Shown: piece by piece, positions 34,021 to 45,680 of the stretch
Position numbering within the stretch: the first letter of the stretch is position 1
How the letters are laid out: every line of letters begins with the position of its first letter
DNA from: Rhododendron vialii
Taxonomy: Eukaryota > Streptophyta > Magnoliopsida > Ericales > Ericaceae
Length of the DNA stretch: 64,000 bases
Direction of reading: 5' to 3'
NCBI RefSeq assembly: GCF_030253575.1
Contig: NC_080560.1
Span: 41,525,001 to 41,589,000 of the forward strand
Position numbers and translations under genes: made by a program
Notes under the pieces: model-generated
What the model was told of the DNA's origin: nothing
Databases searched by the model: none
What the model saw: only the letters and a program-made list of their open reading frames with translations

Positions 34021-36723
34021 TTACAAGCAAGTTGATGCCTTCAAAGTGCGCTTATTTGTGCCGAGTATGATTACAATTACAGTTACATCATCATGGTATT
34101 TCCTTCTCCTACCATCTGGTATACTCATCAATTCTTCTGTACTGAAACCTGCAGTAAAGAAAATAATGTCAATATATAGGTCCTTTGAACTCAGGAGTTC
34201 GAGGTAACTATTTTATGATATATCTATACCTCTATCATTACGTTGTCATTCTCTACTTAACCTTCTGATGTGTAAGATTTTTGAACTTTATTCTATAGTT
34301 ATGTACGCTATACATTATGAAGCATCAATCTTTGTAATATAGGTATTGCTGTAATATGCAAAAGTCTTCGTTCCTTCCCAGGAGCGTCATCCCTTTGGAA
34401 ACACTGGCTCAAGCTCGGTAGAAAGTAGTACACCGTCATAAATTGGTAATTGGCCAAATGGTGGTTCAATAAAAATTCCCTGGCACATTTTTTGTATTTT
34501 GTAACAAACCACATTCTGAAAATCAAACTTTGGCTTGCTCATGGTTCACTAGGACCTCAAAATAACAGAATATAACAGTAGCGTGACATGCCGATAGTTA
34601 AAACCAAATTCATCATCAAATAAGGAAATTAACAAGTTTTAGGTTAGTGCACAATTACAGTGATTGTACCTGCAGAATCAGCTGCTCTAATCACAAGCTG
34701 CTCCAAAAGAAACTTTGCTGGATCACCAGAAGGGTTGCTTAAGATATATGAATGTACAAGATTTACCGCCTCATCATTGCTGAAGAAGTCAAACAAACCA
34801 TCACTCCCCAGTATAACAAAGTGATCGGAACTTGAGATTCTGTGGACATTTAGTGACGGTTGAATGGAGACATAAGGAGGACTCGTAAGGTTACGAACTC
34901 GAAGAATGCCCATCAAAGCATCATTCAAATTTTTCTGCAAGAGGAAAGTAGAATTAGTTTTTGTTTTTGGGTAAGGATTAAATCTTATAAAAGGGCAGCC
35001 ACATAATAGGACTCTTACTATCTAAGTACCTCCAATTACGTCTAGGGGTGTTACTATGCCAAACTGGATCATTTTTTATCCTTGCTGATGTAGCATCAGT
35101 TGCACAAGTTCTTCCTCACCTATTGCTGCTAAAAAAAAACTTACACTAGCTCCAAGGATAGACTAACAATGCCGCGGGTTCAATTTTGGCAAATTAGATT
35201 GAATGGAAAGAGCTTGGAACTCTTGGATCAGGAAGTCGTTTTTGCTAAACTTGTTATAACAAGCGCAAGAGCCTGCTCCATGCATTTGATTCCCAACTAG
35301 AAATGCTTCTAGCATGGGCATCTAAGAAATACGAAATACGACAATGGGACGGATATTAACACGTAACACCAATACCTGCACCCGTATAACTTTTGTCGGT
35401 GACACAATCAAATGGAACATTGGATTCCATTCGGAAATTTAATAAATAAAAGGAGGAGAAGAAAAGAAACCGCACATGTTTTGAGAGCTTATACTGGTTA
35501 AAATCCCAACAATAGGATGGAAATTTATGCAGTAAAAAGAAATAAACGCAACTAACTCCTACCCTTTTTAGGTATCCAACGCCAAATGCCCGAGTCACCT
35601 TCAACTTTCCCTTCACTTTTCCAGCCACAATTGTTGCAGGGTCATCTGGATGGTCACGTTTAAGTTGATCTCGTTCCACTTCATTGTCCGCTGTATGACT
35701 GTCAGTGAGTTGGATAGCTTGCAGCTTCTTGTCATTCCTACCACCTTCAACATGAGTTGCAACTAAAGCTCGACTATCACCTAAATTGAGGGTATACAAG
35801 TCTTTCCCATGCAGAAGTACAACCAAGACACAAGAGCCAATAGATACTAAATCCGGTCGGTCCTCCATTTCCTGTTCAACCATGTACAAGAAATCATTCT
35901 CAGCCTGACTAAGAGCACGTTGGAGGCTATCAAGCACTTTCTGGTTGAATGAATAAGATGGTTGTTCAGGTCCCTTGGCAAAACAGTTCATTGATGAATC
36001 CTCATCACCGGTTCTTGCAATTCTGCAGTTAATATCATTATCATCCATAAAATACTGGAGGGACTGCTCATCAGAATCTCCAACCAAATCTTGCTTCAGT
36101 TCCCAGTCTAGCAAGTTAAGGTAGAACCCAATGGTTTCATACAATGTTCCAGCCAGAAAATCAGCTGCATCTCTACCATTAAAGCCATCATATATTGCAC
36201 AAAAAAGCCACCCATTTTCTTCAGAACAAACTGCTTGAACTCTGTCTTCGCCAGCTGCACCACCTGCAACTTGTACTTCCGTGGCATTAAGGAAACCTTC
36301 ACTTCTGGAAGGAGCACTCATGGGTTTTAGCAAAAAGGAATCGTATTCAGGTGTTCCACTGGGAGTGGAAGGACAACTTAAGTTTGACATGCTACTTTGG
36401 AGAGAAGATGATAACATGTCCAACTTTGAAATAGAGGGTGAAGAAGGTATCCTTCGAAATGACTTCGGGGAGTCCAAAGTTGGAAGTATTTCTGCCCCAA
36501 TTAACCCATTGCACATATTAGTGTTGGCCAGTGTGGCATTAGCACTTAAGGCAGCCCCAGATAGGCAAGAAAAGGAACTGTTGGCTCTCCGGAGTTTTAT
36601 CCGGGTTGAAATTTCAATTCCTTTGTGCATGTCACTGGAATTATCGAGCTGTCCATTGCATTGGTAACCAAAACTTACTTTAATTTCCCCACCACGATCA
36701 TTTGTTGCCTCTCCAAGCATCAT
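34021..36723 (-). CDS. Protein phosphatase 2C 40-like (POLTERGEIST-type clade)
   Basis: Three coding exons on the minus strand: 36723-35563, 34934-34670 and 34148-34021, giving 517 residues. The N-terminal 150 residues are a Ser-rich regulatory stretch (ANSSFSCLSGAALSANATLA, LDSPKSFRRIPSSPSISKLD). The PP2C catalytic domain follows. Metal-site motifs are GEDRVQ (158-163), YDGFNGRDAADFL (178-190), VGSCVLV/LNLGDSRA, GSDGLFDFF (430-438) and YHDDVTVIVI (493-502). DGFNG stands in place of the usual DGHGG, a known trait of the POLTERGEIST-type group. PP2Cs remove phosphate from Ser/Thr using Mg or Mn. I match it to Arabidopsis At3g16560 (PP2C 40) from memory of long identical blocks such as QVAGGAAGEDRVQAVCSEEN. 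Introns are GT-AG. No missing motif; the gene looks intact. Confidence 0.95.
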
Positions 36724-38149
36724 TTCTGTTTCAATATATCTCCATCAACGATTTACCCGGCAGAGGAAATATTAGATAGAACACAAGCTATTACAAGTAG
36801 TACAAATTTTTGTCCAAAAGGATCAACAAATGTTTTCAATTCGAGTGGCTCATTGCAAAATATGAATAGCACAAAAAGCATTCAATAAACATAGATTCCA
36901 CTGTAAAGGATCAGAATCATCGGATCACAGGCTCCAAAAAAACAGACACTGATAAGAGACAATTGACATCAGAATTTAAGAGGTAGGTTAACTCATGCAG
37001 AGATGATAATTCTATGACTCTCAATTGCTGTACTGTTAGGAATGGTAGAGTTTGGTCCTTCAATCTAAACAACTCGGACTTAAGTTATGCTTCATATTAT
37101 AAGTAACAAGAATAGTTATTGATGAATCAAATTCTAATTCTTTAAGAAACATATAAGGAAATGGGGCTAGCCCTCGGCTTTAATTGAGCCTCCACTAGTG
37201 CACGGTGATGGTGCTTACTCCTTAGTAAACAGTCGAGATGAGCGTAAGCTGACCTGGACACATTGAGTTGTATTAAAAAGATTCCATTGACATTGATATA
37301 GAGCCAATTCCTATAGACACGTCATATGATCTTATCAAATTTTTTTGACTCTTTTCTCCAAAAAAAAAAACAGACTTGAGTTTTGATGTTAATCCGTCAA
37401 CCCAATAAATTCGTTCACAGCAAATAATCTGGAAAACTAATTCTGAAAGAGCAACCAAACAAAGTCTCTACTATACAAGTGACATACAAAGAGATTGAGA
37501 AAATACTATCACTGTAATCTATAATCTATTATTATTACTATAATAAAGCGGCGACTATAATAAAGCAGCGATTACGAAGCCGGCTGATACTTCCAATTTT
37601 CCAAAAATACCCGTTCAAACTGCCTAAGAAGAAAGGAAAAAAAAAACTGACACCGAATTTTCTTCCTTCTTTTGCATAAAACGATTTGCAAGCACATCAC
37701 GTGCGGCTGGGCGTCTACCGCTAGAAGAATAAACGAGCAAGCGAAATAGGACCCATTATAACTGCAGATAATCATAATATAAACGAAAACCAAATAGAAA
37801 ACAATTCTCCGGATGGAATACATACATAAATATACACAAGGGAATAGAAATGCCTATATAGGAATCTGACACTTAAAACTGACCTCTTCGGTTTCAGAGA
37901 GAGAGAGAGAGAGAGAAAGAGAGGTAGAGAGAGAGAAATTGAGGTCACCGACGAAGAGTCCGTAATCTGAATTTTGTTTGCACAGAATCGAAAGTAGAGA
38001 TGAATAAATGCATGTACGCAAGAAGAACAGTCGTTACTTGAATGCGTGTATGTATAGGTTAGTTAAAGCACAAGCTCAGTCGAGAGAGAGAGAGAGAGAG
38101 AGGGGCGCGGGATCTGATTCGGAATAAAATCGACTGGTTAGGAAGAGGG

Positions 38150-38187
<38 letters not shown>

Positions 38188-38300
38188 TTTGTTTTTAAAG
38201 TCTCTGAAAAAATAATCAGATGCGATTTTTTCTCCTCCTTTCACTCTGCTTTTTTTCTTTTTCCACTCTGAATTTTCGGGAAAAAAAAGTTGCCCAAATT
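36724..38300 (-). other. Upstream region of the PP2C 40-like gene, with GA-rich stretches
   Basis: Probable 5' leader and promoter. On the minus strand CT-rich runs occur at about 37890-37935 and 38085-38180. A donor-like GAAGAG/GTCAGT near 37885 may end a non-coding first exon, but the join to 36.7 kb is not proven. No other gene is seen here. Confidence 0.4.
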
Positions 38301-38510
38301 GCTGTCTTTCGGTTACGCCTTTATCGATATGTGTTTGAGTTAATTTCTTACAAGAGATCCTAAAACAAAGTATTTTGAACAAAATGAGTGGTTCGGATTA
38401 TTTTTGTGAAAATTTGAGACGGGTCCAAAATTCGTATGTACATTTTATGTACGTACTCATATTCTTTTTGAAAATTATGGAACTGAAGGGGCAGTTGTTG
38501 AATTGGGTAT

Positions 38511-38705
38511 GGTGTTGTGCAGTGGTGTGTGCACCATCGTGTTATGCACCTCCGAGCCATCAGATCGTGCATCCGACGGTTCAGATCTCATCTTGGCACT
38601 GAATGGCTCTCGATCGTTGGTTGCTGAGATGAGATCCGAGTCATTGGATTCACGATCCGACGGCTTGAAAGTGTGCAGCATTGTTTTACTTCACTGCACA
38701 ACACC
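38511..38705. mobile_element. Foldback MITE, family E copy 2
   Basis: A perfect 14-base terminal inverted repeat, GGTGTTGTGCAGTG, closes at 38692-38705. Inner blocks CATCCGACGGTTCAGATCTC and GAGATCCGAGTCATTGG pair and resemble the element at 30890-31030. No coding capacity. Confidence 0.85.
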
Positions 38706-40118
38706 AACCCGAAGTTCGGCAATTGTTGCTAATCAGTTTTGAGGTCGTTAAACGAGCTTTGAAATAGGAGATTTCTTTCGTAAACAAAGAAAACTTTTAT
38801 ATGTTCACTTTCCATTTCAAAAATATTCTCTCAAATTTTTTTAATTATTTCGTCATCAGAATTATTCTCTTCAAAATTTGTATTTCTAGTGATTTTTATT
38901 ACAACGCATTTCTATTCGAAAAGTCAAAAATTTTGTTTTAAATGTTAAAAAATTTTATTAAAGAAGAAAAAATACACAAACCTATAAATTATTTTTATCT
39001 CAAGCCTGACAACCAAACAAGGAAATTTTTATGTCATTTTCATTCGTCGCTTGTAACCAATTTTTAATAGTTCAACATCATACTTCATATGTTTCTAAGG
39101 AGTGTTATTTTCAGCAATGATTTGGAGCACTAGTCTATTTCGGAAAATGACAACCAATAAAACAGACCACGAATAAATAAATAAAAAAGGAAGAAGAACA
39201 TTTTTGGAAATTTAGGTGTGGGTATATATGGAGTTATTTTGGATATTAACTAGAGAATGTTTGTGAAGTTAAGCAAGAATATTTTCCCATTTTTGGACAA
39301 AATACATGTAACCATTATTCATTTGCCAGAAAAAATATCTAAGCATTATTACTTTTTCTTTCCAGTCAAATTCACATCAATTCTACTCTAAAGAAGGGGG
39401 TGGACTTGCCATTCGATGAACAAAGCATAAGCGGATCAGTCTATATGAAGTTTTTTCTCGATTTAGTAGAGTACGTGTCAATAAACAATAAGATTGATTT
39501 TTTGAACTGAGCAATCTATTGGGCTGGATACCAAGTCATAACCAATGAAGTATAGGTAGAACACTATGAGCTTGTTCGTTTGGGAGCATTAAAATCCCTG
39601 CACACGGTCCGCAATATATTTTTGGCGAAAGGTGGCATGAGAATGCAAATTAGCGTTTGTCGACCACGAGGTTGAATGTTGGGAATCTCACCGGTATCAA
39701 ATATTTCAAACCTTAAAGCCATAAGAGAGTTTGTCCAGTTACTAATTCTAGGGCTCTGAATTCAGTTGACTATGCTCAAACTAATCTAAACATTCGGTTA
39801 GAGGGGGAAGACATTCTTAGATGATAGATTTGATGTGACACAAGACCGAGATGGTCAAGTGTATTCAAGCCCCATATTAGCTCTCTGCCTCCCGTTATGG
39901 GCCATGTATGTTCTTTGTGGATGTACTTTACTGCATCTATTTGTAGTAATAAGTAGATGCCAACCAAACTTGCACCACATTTGTGACCATCCATTTGCAA
40001 AGAGAGAGAGAGAGAGAGAGAGAGACCTGGAGTCCCTGTAGCCAGAAAACGTGTCGGCAAGTAAGGCACTCCCATTTGCACTTTTATCCTCTCCTTTTCT
40101 CTTTAATTACAGATATCA
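38706..40118. other. Intergenic, no gene seen
   Basis: AT-rich; a (GA)n run of about 24 bases lies at 40001-40025. Nothing else is supported. Confidence 0.6.
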
Positions 40119-40777
40119 TGTGGAGCCTATTTTGGAGCCTCACACAAATAATCAGAGTCATTTAATAATTTAAAAATGATTTTTTGAGTGGTTTGGTAAA
40201 AAAATCAGTTCAATTAGACAATTGTATGTGGTTGATCCAATCATTTAATTTTTAATTCATAATTTAGGATTTTGAATACTTAATGAATTTTGAAGAAAAG
40301 TTGTACAACTATGTGTTCGATGTCTCCTTGATCTGAACTACATGTATTGTAAGGCTTGTTGAGAAACCGCTTACTAAAAAAATTATCGTAAGGCTTGTTG
40401 AGAAGAGCGCTTACTAAAAAAATTATCTTCATTAGACATCAATAGATATCGAAACAGTTTATAGTTGTAAAATAATTTTTGCGTTTTGATACCTATCAAT
40501 ATCTGAACATAATATTTTTTTTGATAAATGCTCTTCTCAACAAGTTCTACAATATATGTGGTTCAGATCAATGAGATACCAAACACATAATTGTTTGACT
40601 TTCTTTCAAAATTCATTCACTATTCAAAATCCTAAATCATGAATTAAAAATTAAAAGATTGAATCAACCATACACAATTTTCTTATTAGGCCAATTTTTA
40701 CGAAACCGCTTGAAAGATTATTTTAAATTATTGAACAACTCCGATTATTTGTATGAGGCTCCAAAGTAGGCCCCACA
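40119..40777. mobile_element. Long foldback element (about 660 bp)
   Basis: The two halves are near-complementary over more than 200 bases each. Left TGTGGAGCCTATTTTGGAGC pairs with right GCTCCAAAGTAGGCCCCACA. Further in, CATAATTTAGGATTTTGAAT pairs with ATTCAAAATCCTAAATCATG. The centre has a 40-base direct pair around AAGGCTTGTTGAGAA. No clear target duplication or coding capacity. Confidence 0.85.
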
Positions 40778-41349
40778 AAACCTTTGCAACTAAGAAAGAG
40801 AGCACAAATGTGCAAGTGAGGCTGGCCTAATTTGCCAACAAAACGTTGCCGTTTTCTGCCGCTGTTGGTATGGTGAGATGGTGATAACTGATAAATTTGC
40901 CAAACAATGCTCGGTAGGGTGAAATTATCTCCAATTGGTTTGTCAAGTATGCAGTCAGGAAATTAGGTCAATCTTTTCTCTTTTTTTTCTTTTTTGGGAG
41001 AGCAAGAACTTTTAATTGGTCAAGTAAATATACAAATTTCCGACATACCCACCCACACACACACACACACACACAGACAGATTTGGAATACACACTTAGC
41101 TCGAAGTCAACCCACAATTAGCTCATACTCAACCCAAAATCTTGATATCAAACAATGCTCAGTATGGTGAGATCATCTCATGATACGATGGATTCATGTC
41201 AAAATTCTCCGAATACTGTCTAATTGCCAACTACGATGGATTCACGGCTGCTGATAGAGAAAGGCCAAAGGGGTTTCATAACACCATTACTGCAACATCG
41301 ATACACCTCAGGCAATACTTGAAATCCAGAGAAAACCCAGAATCTCTAT

Positions 41350-43309
41350 CTACTGCTGTCGGACTTCAACTTTCTTCTTCTGCCACAACCGATCTAGAGC
41401 ACTGTCCGCATCTCCCTGAAAAAGATGAAAACATATCTGAGATGGGGTAAAAAAACAAATGGAAACACTTTGGCACATCAAACGAGAAAGGGAACAATAT
41501 TATTCTGCCAAAATAAACAGAGGAAGCAAGGACCAGATTCGCAAGCAAATTAGAATAGGGTTCACCGAGAACCATCCCAACAGATATCGTATAGGCTTCA
41601 CTGAGAACCATCACAACAGATATCGTATAGGCATTACCGAGAACCAAATTTGGAGGAAAATTATTCAATGCAAAGTTATAAAAGCAAGGACCTTTGTAAT
41701 AAAAACCGAAGGAAATTGACCAAACTAGGAATCAGCTGAATTTGTGTCATAAAAGCAGTTACGCCTTGAACCACTCGGACTATGATAGTCAGTCGCATAC
41801 TTTCAGGGGTGTGGTATTGACTATCAACAGCCACATCTTTTCACGCTTTTGAAAGTTCTATCAATAATACGGTAATACCCACAACATTATCGGGAATATA
41901 TACATCATTTTCACATATCAAATAGATGAGCACAAAAATGTATGTGGGACAGTTCCTTAATTTAAACATGAGAGAACATGTAAAACACTTGAGACTGCCC
42001 CACGAATTTCATCTAGGCCGGGTGAAATTGAGTTGCCACACCATTTGTATTTCAGAACTCATTTGGATCGGCCTCAAAAAAGTAACAGCATTTGCAGTAG
42101 AAATTAGCAAATAAGAAAGAAAAAATAACTCAACTGCCTCAAAAAAGTAACAGCATTATTTGCAGTAAAAATTAGCAAATAAGAAAGAAAAAATAACTCA
42201 ACTGCCACTCTTTCAGATGAGTAAAAGAAAGGAAAAGAGAAATGGAATAGTAGAATGTTAGACCCCTCTTGCTTGAAAGAGGTTACAAAGACATCCCATT
42301 CACACAGATGAAAGGTGTCTAATTTACTATGTGCCCGCAACGGAACACAAGCAGCAAGGAGTAGTAAGCATGCTCAGTTCTCTCAAAGGCAATCCAAAGA
42401 ACCTACATTATTGACATTACATGCTCTCTTAGGCAACTTCCTCTTTCCAGATTCAAGACATGTGCGGCATACAAATCAAACAACTACTAAAGTTTGTTTT
42501 CCTCCTTCCAACACCCGACCACCCATCTACCTACCTTTTTCCCCACGACCCTGAAACCTGTTGACCCCTCTTGTGTGAAAGAGATTAGAGAGAAATCCCA
42601 TTCACTGAGATGGAAGGGGTCTAATTTAATTTATGCCCGCAACGGAACACAAGCAGCATGGAGTAGTAAGCACGCTCAGTTCTCTCGAAGGCAATCCAAA
42701 GAAACTACATTACATGCTCCCTTAGGCAACTTCCTCCTTCCAGATTCAAGACAAGCGAGGCATACACATCAAGCAGCTACTAAAGTTTGTTTTCCTCCTT
42801 CCCACACCCAACCACACGTCCCTAAATAATAAACATACACGACCATTCTAACAGAAAAACAAACCCCAAGGTTAAACAAAATCCCAACCAACTTCTACGC
42901 CAATTCCAACAGGTCTAAGAAACCAAACACAGGAGTTCAATTACTATCCGACAAACTGAAAACTAGTGTCCAAAAATTCCACCACAAATGCTTAAGGTCG
43001 CGTGAAAGGTAGCAGAAAGACAACCTGAGCACGGATGTAACCGCAAAGAGCAAAAGTAGAGAAGGTGCCGGTAAAAATACCCCTCTCATCCAAATGCCCA
43101 AGGTTAACCTGGACCGAGGCATGGTCCTTGGCAGTAATTAGCCTATTTGTTGCGGAACTGTAATCAAACAACATAGTTCAGTAAACAACAAAAACAACCA
43201 AAACTCACAAACCCCACCAAAAAAACTACTTCATGAATGGAAATGAAACGAAAGAATACCATTTTCTGGGAATATAAAGATCCATGTTCTGACCCTCTTC
43301 ATTCTGCAT
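41350..43309 (-). CDS. RPS21: 40S ribosomal protein S21 (eS21)
   Basis: Three coding exons on the minus strand: 43309-43260, 43157-43025 and 41415-41350, giving 82 residues. The protein starts [20 protein letters not shown], continues [30 protein letters not shown] and ends [21 protein letters not shown]. This is the full eukaryotic eS21, a small-subunit protein needed for late 18S rRNA maturation. The first coding join splits the Cys codon of RKC; all introns are GT-AG. A non-coding first exon probably lies at about 44145-44230, ending CGCTTCCG/GTATAC. The promoter beyond it carries the telo-box and site II motifs typical of ribosomal protein genes. Intron 2 (1.6 kb) holds tandem duplications. 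The coding region is intact and strongly conserved. Confidence 0.97.
41572..41645 (+). repeat. Two-and-a-half-copy 37-base minisatellite
   Basis: Copies of GAGAACCATCMCAACAGATA and TCGTATAGGC lie in tandem within intron 2 of RPS21. Confidence 0.75.
42071..42820. repeat. Two tandem duplications in RPS21 intron 2
   Basis: A 65-base unit starting GCCTCAAAAAAGTAACAGCA is present twice (42071-42135, 42136-42203). A unit of about 300 bases starting GTTRGACCCCTCTTG is also present twice (about 42257-42559, 42560-42820) with roughly 85-90 per cent identity by eye. Shared marks include CCCGCAACGGAACACAAGCA and TACTAAAGTTTGTTTTCCTC. Confidence 0.9.
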
Positions 43310-43539
43310 CTTGAATCCTTGGTGGATGTTTTTACTAGGAAGTTTGCAAAATCCACAAAATCCAACAGTGAATATGATGTATCTTCTCATGCAGTTTACA
43401 GTGTGATAACAGCAAAGAAACAATAACTATGCATACTCTAACATCGTAAACAGAAAGCACTAAATGGAACTATAGAAGTAACAGTCATGCAAATCTACCT
43501 TATGAGGTCCTCTAAATAAAATGACAAGCAATGTCAAAT

Positions 43540-43775
43540 CAAATGCATATCGATCTTGCAAGATGGCCCGAGTGGATGAGTGTTCACAGAGGTCGACCAA
43601 GGGGGCCCGGGCCTGGCACACCCCCCAATTATTCTACCATATTTTAGGTTTTGTTTAGAAAATTTGTGAAGAAAGGTCTCCCCTAAAAATTGTGTTATTA
43701 TTATTTTGTTGTCAACAAAAGAATACATGTGATTTGGTCCCTCACATCAAGAATCCTGCGTCCGCCACTGCGTGT
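43540..43775. repeat. Possible transposon fragment in RPS21 leader intron
   Basis: GGCCCGGGCCTGGCACACCC and ATCCTGCGTCCGCCACTG frame an AT-rich stretch. Such phrases recur in dispersed plant elements, but I cannot assign a family. Confidence 0.3.
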
Positions 43776-44103
43776 TTGTTCCAAGTTCATCAAGTCTTAC
43801 GAGCAACTCTCCTAACCCCACTACTAACAAATATCATATGATGTAGATTTCTATTCCTCGAAATTTTTTCTATTCCTCAAAAATAAAAATAAACAGCATA
43901 TCACATAGAAAATTGATTGCTAACCAACTTTAGCAAGGCCAAATTATATTAGACCCTACAACTGAATTCAACTGTGCAGACGAGATAGGTGTTCTAGGTT
44001 ATCGTTTTCTTCGAAAATAAAACAAACATGAAAGGACCCATACATGGAATAAACTCAACCAAAATTACACAATAGAGTTATATAGGCAGCTATACATGGA
44101 ATA

Positions 44104-44106
<3 letters not shown>

Positions 44107-44141
<35 letters not shown>
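44107..44141 (+). repeat. (GA)n tract near the RPS21 leader
   Basis: On the gene's strand this is a CT run just after the likely first-exon donor. Confidence 0.85.
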
Positions 44142-44144
<3 letters not shown>

Positions 44145-44232
44145 GTATACCGGAAGCGCCCCTCGGAGCTCGTGGAGAGAGAGATTGCGGTGAGAATCGA
44201 GGAGGATGCAGAGGTCCCTTTTTAAAGGTTCA

Positions 44233-44366
44233 AAACCCTAATTCCTGGCCCATATGAGATTTCAATCTCGACCGTTGGTTGGAAGGGCCAACGCTAACAG
44301 ATTACGGCTGATGAGACATCAACATATTTGAGTTGTTGGGCTGGCCCATGGTTCAACTGCGGCCCA
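44233..44366 (-). promoter_or_regulatory. Telo-box and site II elements of the RPS21 promoter
   Basis: AAACCCTAA (telo-box) lies at 44233-44241. TGGGCC-type site II motifs on the gene's strand lie at 44247-44252, 44343-44348 and 44361-44366. In plants this pair is typical of ribosomal protein and other growth-linked genes, where site II is bound by TCP factors. The position, just upstream of the likely first exon, fits. Confidence 0.7.
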
Positions 44367-44587
44367 TATTTGAGCCATCTTGGGCTTGGTTGGGCATAGG
44401 TAAATTCAGATTCTAGGTTTGTAAATTTTTCGTAGTGTTTTCTTCTTTATTTTTCTAGTATATTTCTCAATTTCATTTCAAAAATTCATGTTTTATTGTA
44501 ATCTAATATTAGGAGTAAAAAAGTAAAATTAATTAGAATGGATTCCTATTATGATGCCATAAAATATTCATTAAAAACCACATTGAT

Positions 44588-45107
44588 AGGCCTCATTCCG
44601 CTAAAGGAAATAAGTACTTATTTGTCGAATTAAAGGTAATGTATTGTGAGAGAACAGCATGTCTCGTAAAGCGGAAAATAAATATTTAAAAAATAAAAAC
44701 CTTAGCGAAACGGGCCTAAATGACTCACCATTTTGGGCTTTCAACTCTCATCGCGAGCTAAAACTCTTTGCCACTCAAGAACTCCCAAAAAGAGCATTCC
44801 AAACGTTTGGGGAATCCGGACATAATTTGGCACGAGCTAGCTAACCCAAGATACCAGACGTTATCAATGACGAATAATCATTCGAATAAAGTTGAGGGAG
44901 AGATTTGTAGTGAGACAATGGGATTATCATTGGGCCACATATTACTAGCATTTTCACTTTAGAGTAAAAGTGCAAGTCCCGTTTTTCTAAAGAAAATAAG
45001 TATCCATTATTTAAATTAAAAGGTGATATATTGTGAGAGAATAACATATCTCACAAAGCGAAAAATAAGTACTTAGTAAAAAATAAAAACCTTAGAGAAA
45101 CGGAACC
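44588..45107. mobile_element. Two copies of a 130-bp MITE, family D
   Basis: Copies at about 44588-44717 and 44976-45107. Each has a form of CCGYTTTCTAAAGGAAATAAG at one end and AAAACCTTAGMGAAACGG at the other, with AATAAGTACTTA inside. Partial relatives lie near 12369-12480 and 54414-54545. The region between eS21 and HSBP has no gene. Confidence 0.65.
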
Positions 45108-45680
45108 TAAAAAAACTCTAATAACCACGTGCATTGGACTTGATCTCTGAGCCATAACATTATGTTAATGTTGTGGCTATTGAATAAAACAATTTTTTTC
45201 CTATGGTTTTGTCAAAGATTTGATTGTGACTTGAGATGCGCCTTGAATGAACAAATGTTCAAATGCCAAGAACAATTTACCGACTTTTTTTTTTTAACTT
45301 ACCCCAAAAAAAAAAAAAAACCGACTTTTCAATCATAAATCATTCTCCCCTTATGGACGCAAAACATTTTTCTGTGCATTTGTCCAACCAAAAAACTAAA
45401 GCAGAAAAAAATTAACAAAAAACAACCATTCTACGTCGAAAAAAGACCAAGGCTAAATGTCACGCCTTCCGCATCTCAGTTCTGTAAAGAATGGATTGTA
45501 TTTTCGTGGCAGTCACGGCCCACACCTACAAGAAGTTACCAATGAAATGAGGCACCAAAAGATGCCTCAGTTACACATCAATATGATCTCAGACTAGAAC
45601 AACTGGTTTGAAATCCCAGACAAAAAAACACAATCGGCAAGACAAATCATACGCATTAAAAAATCAAATGGCGAATGGTC

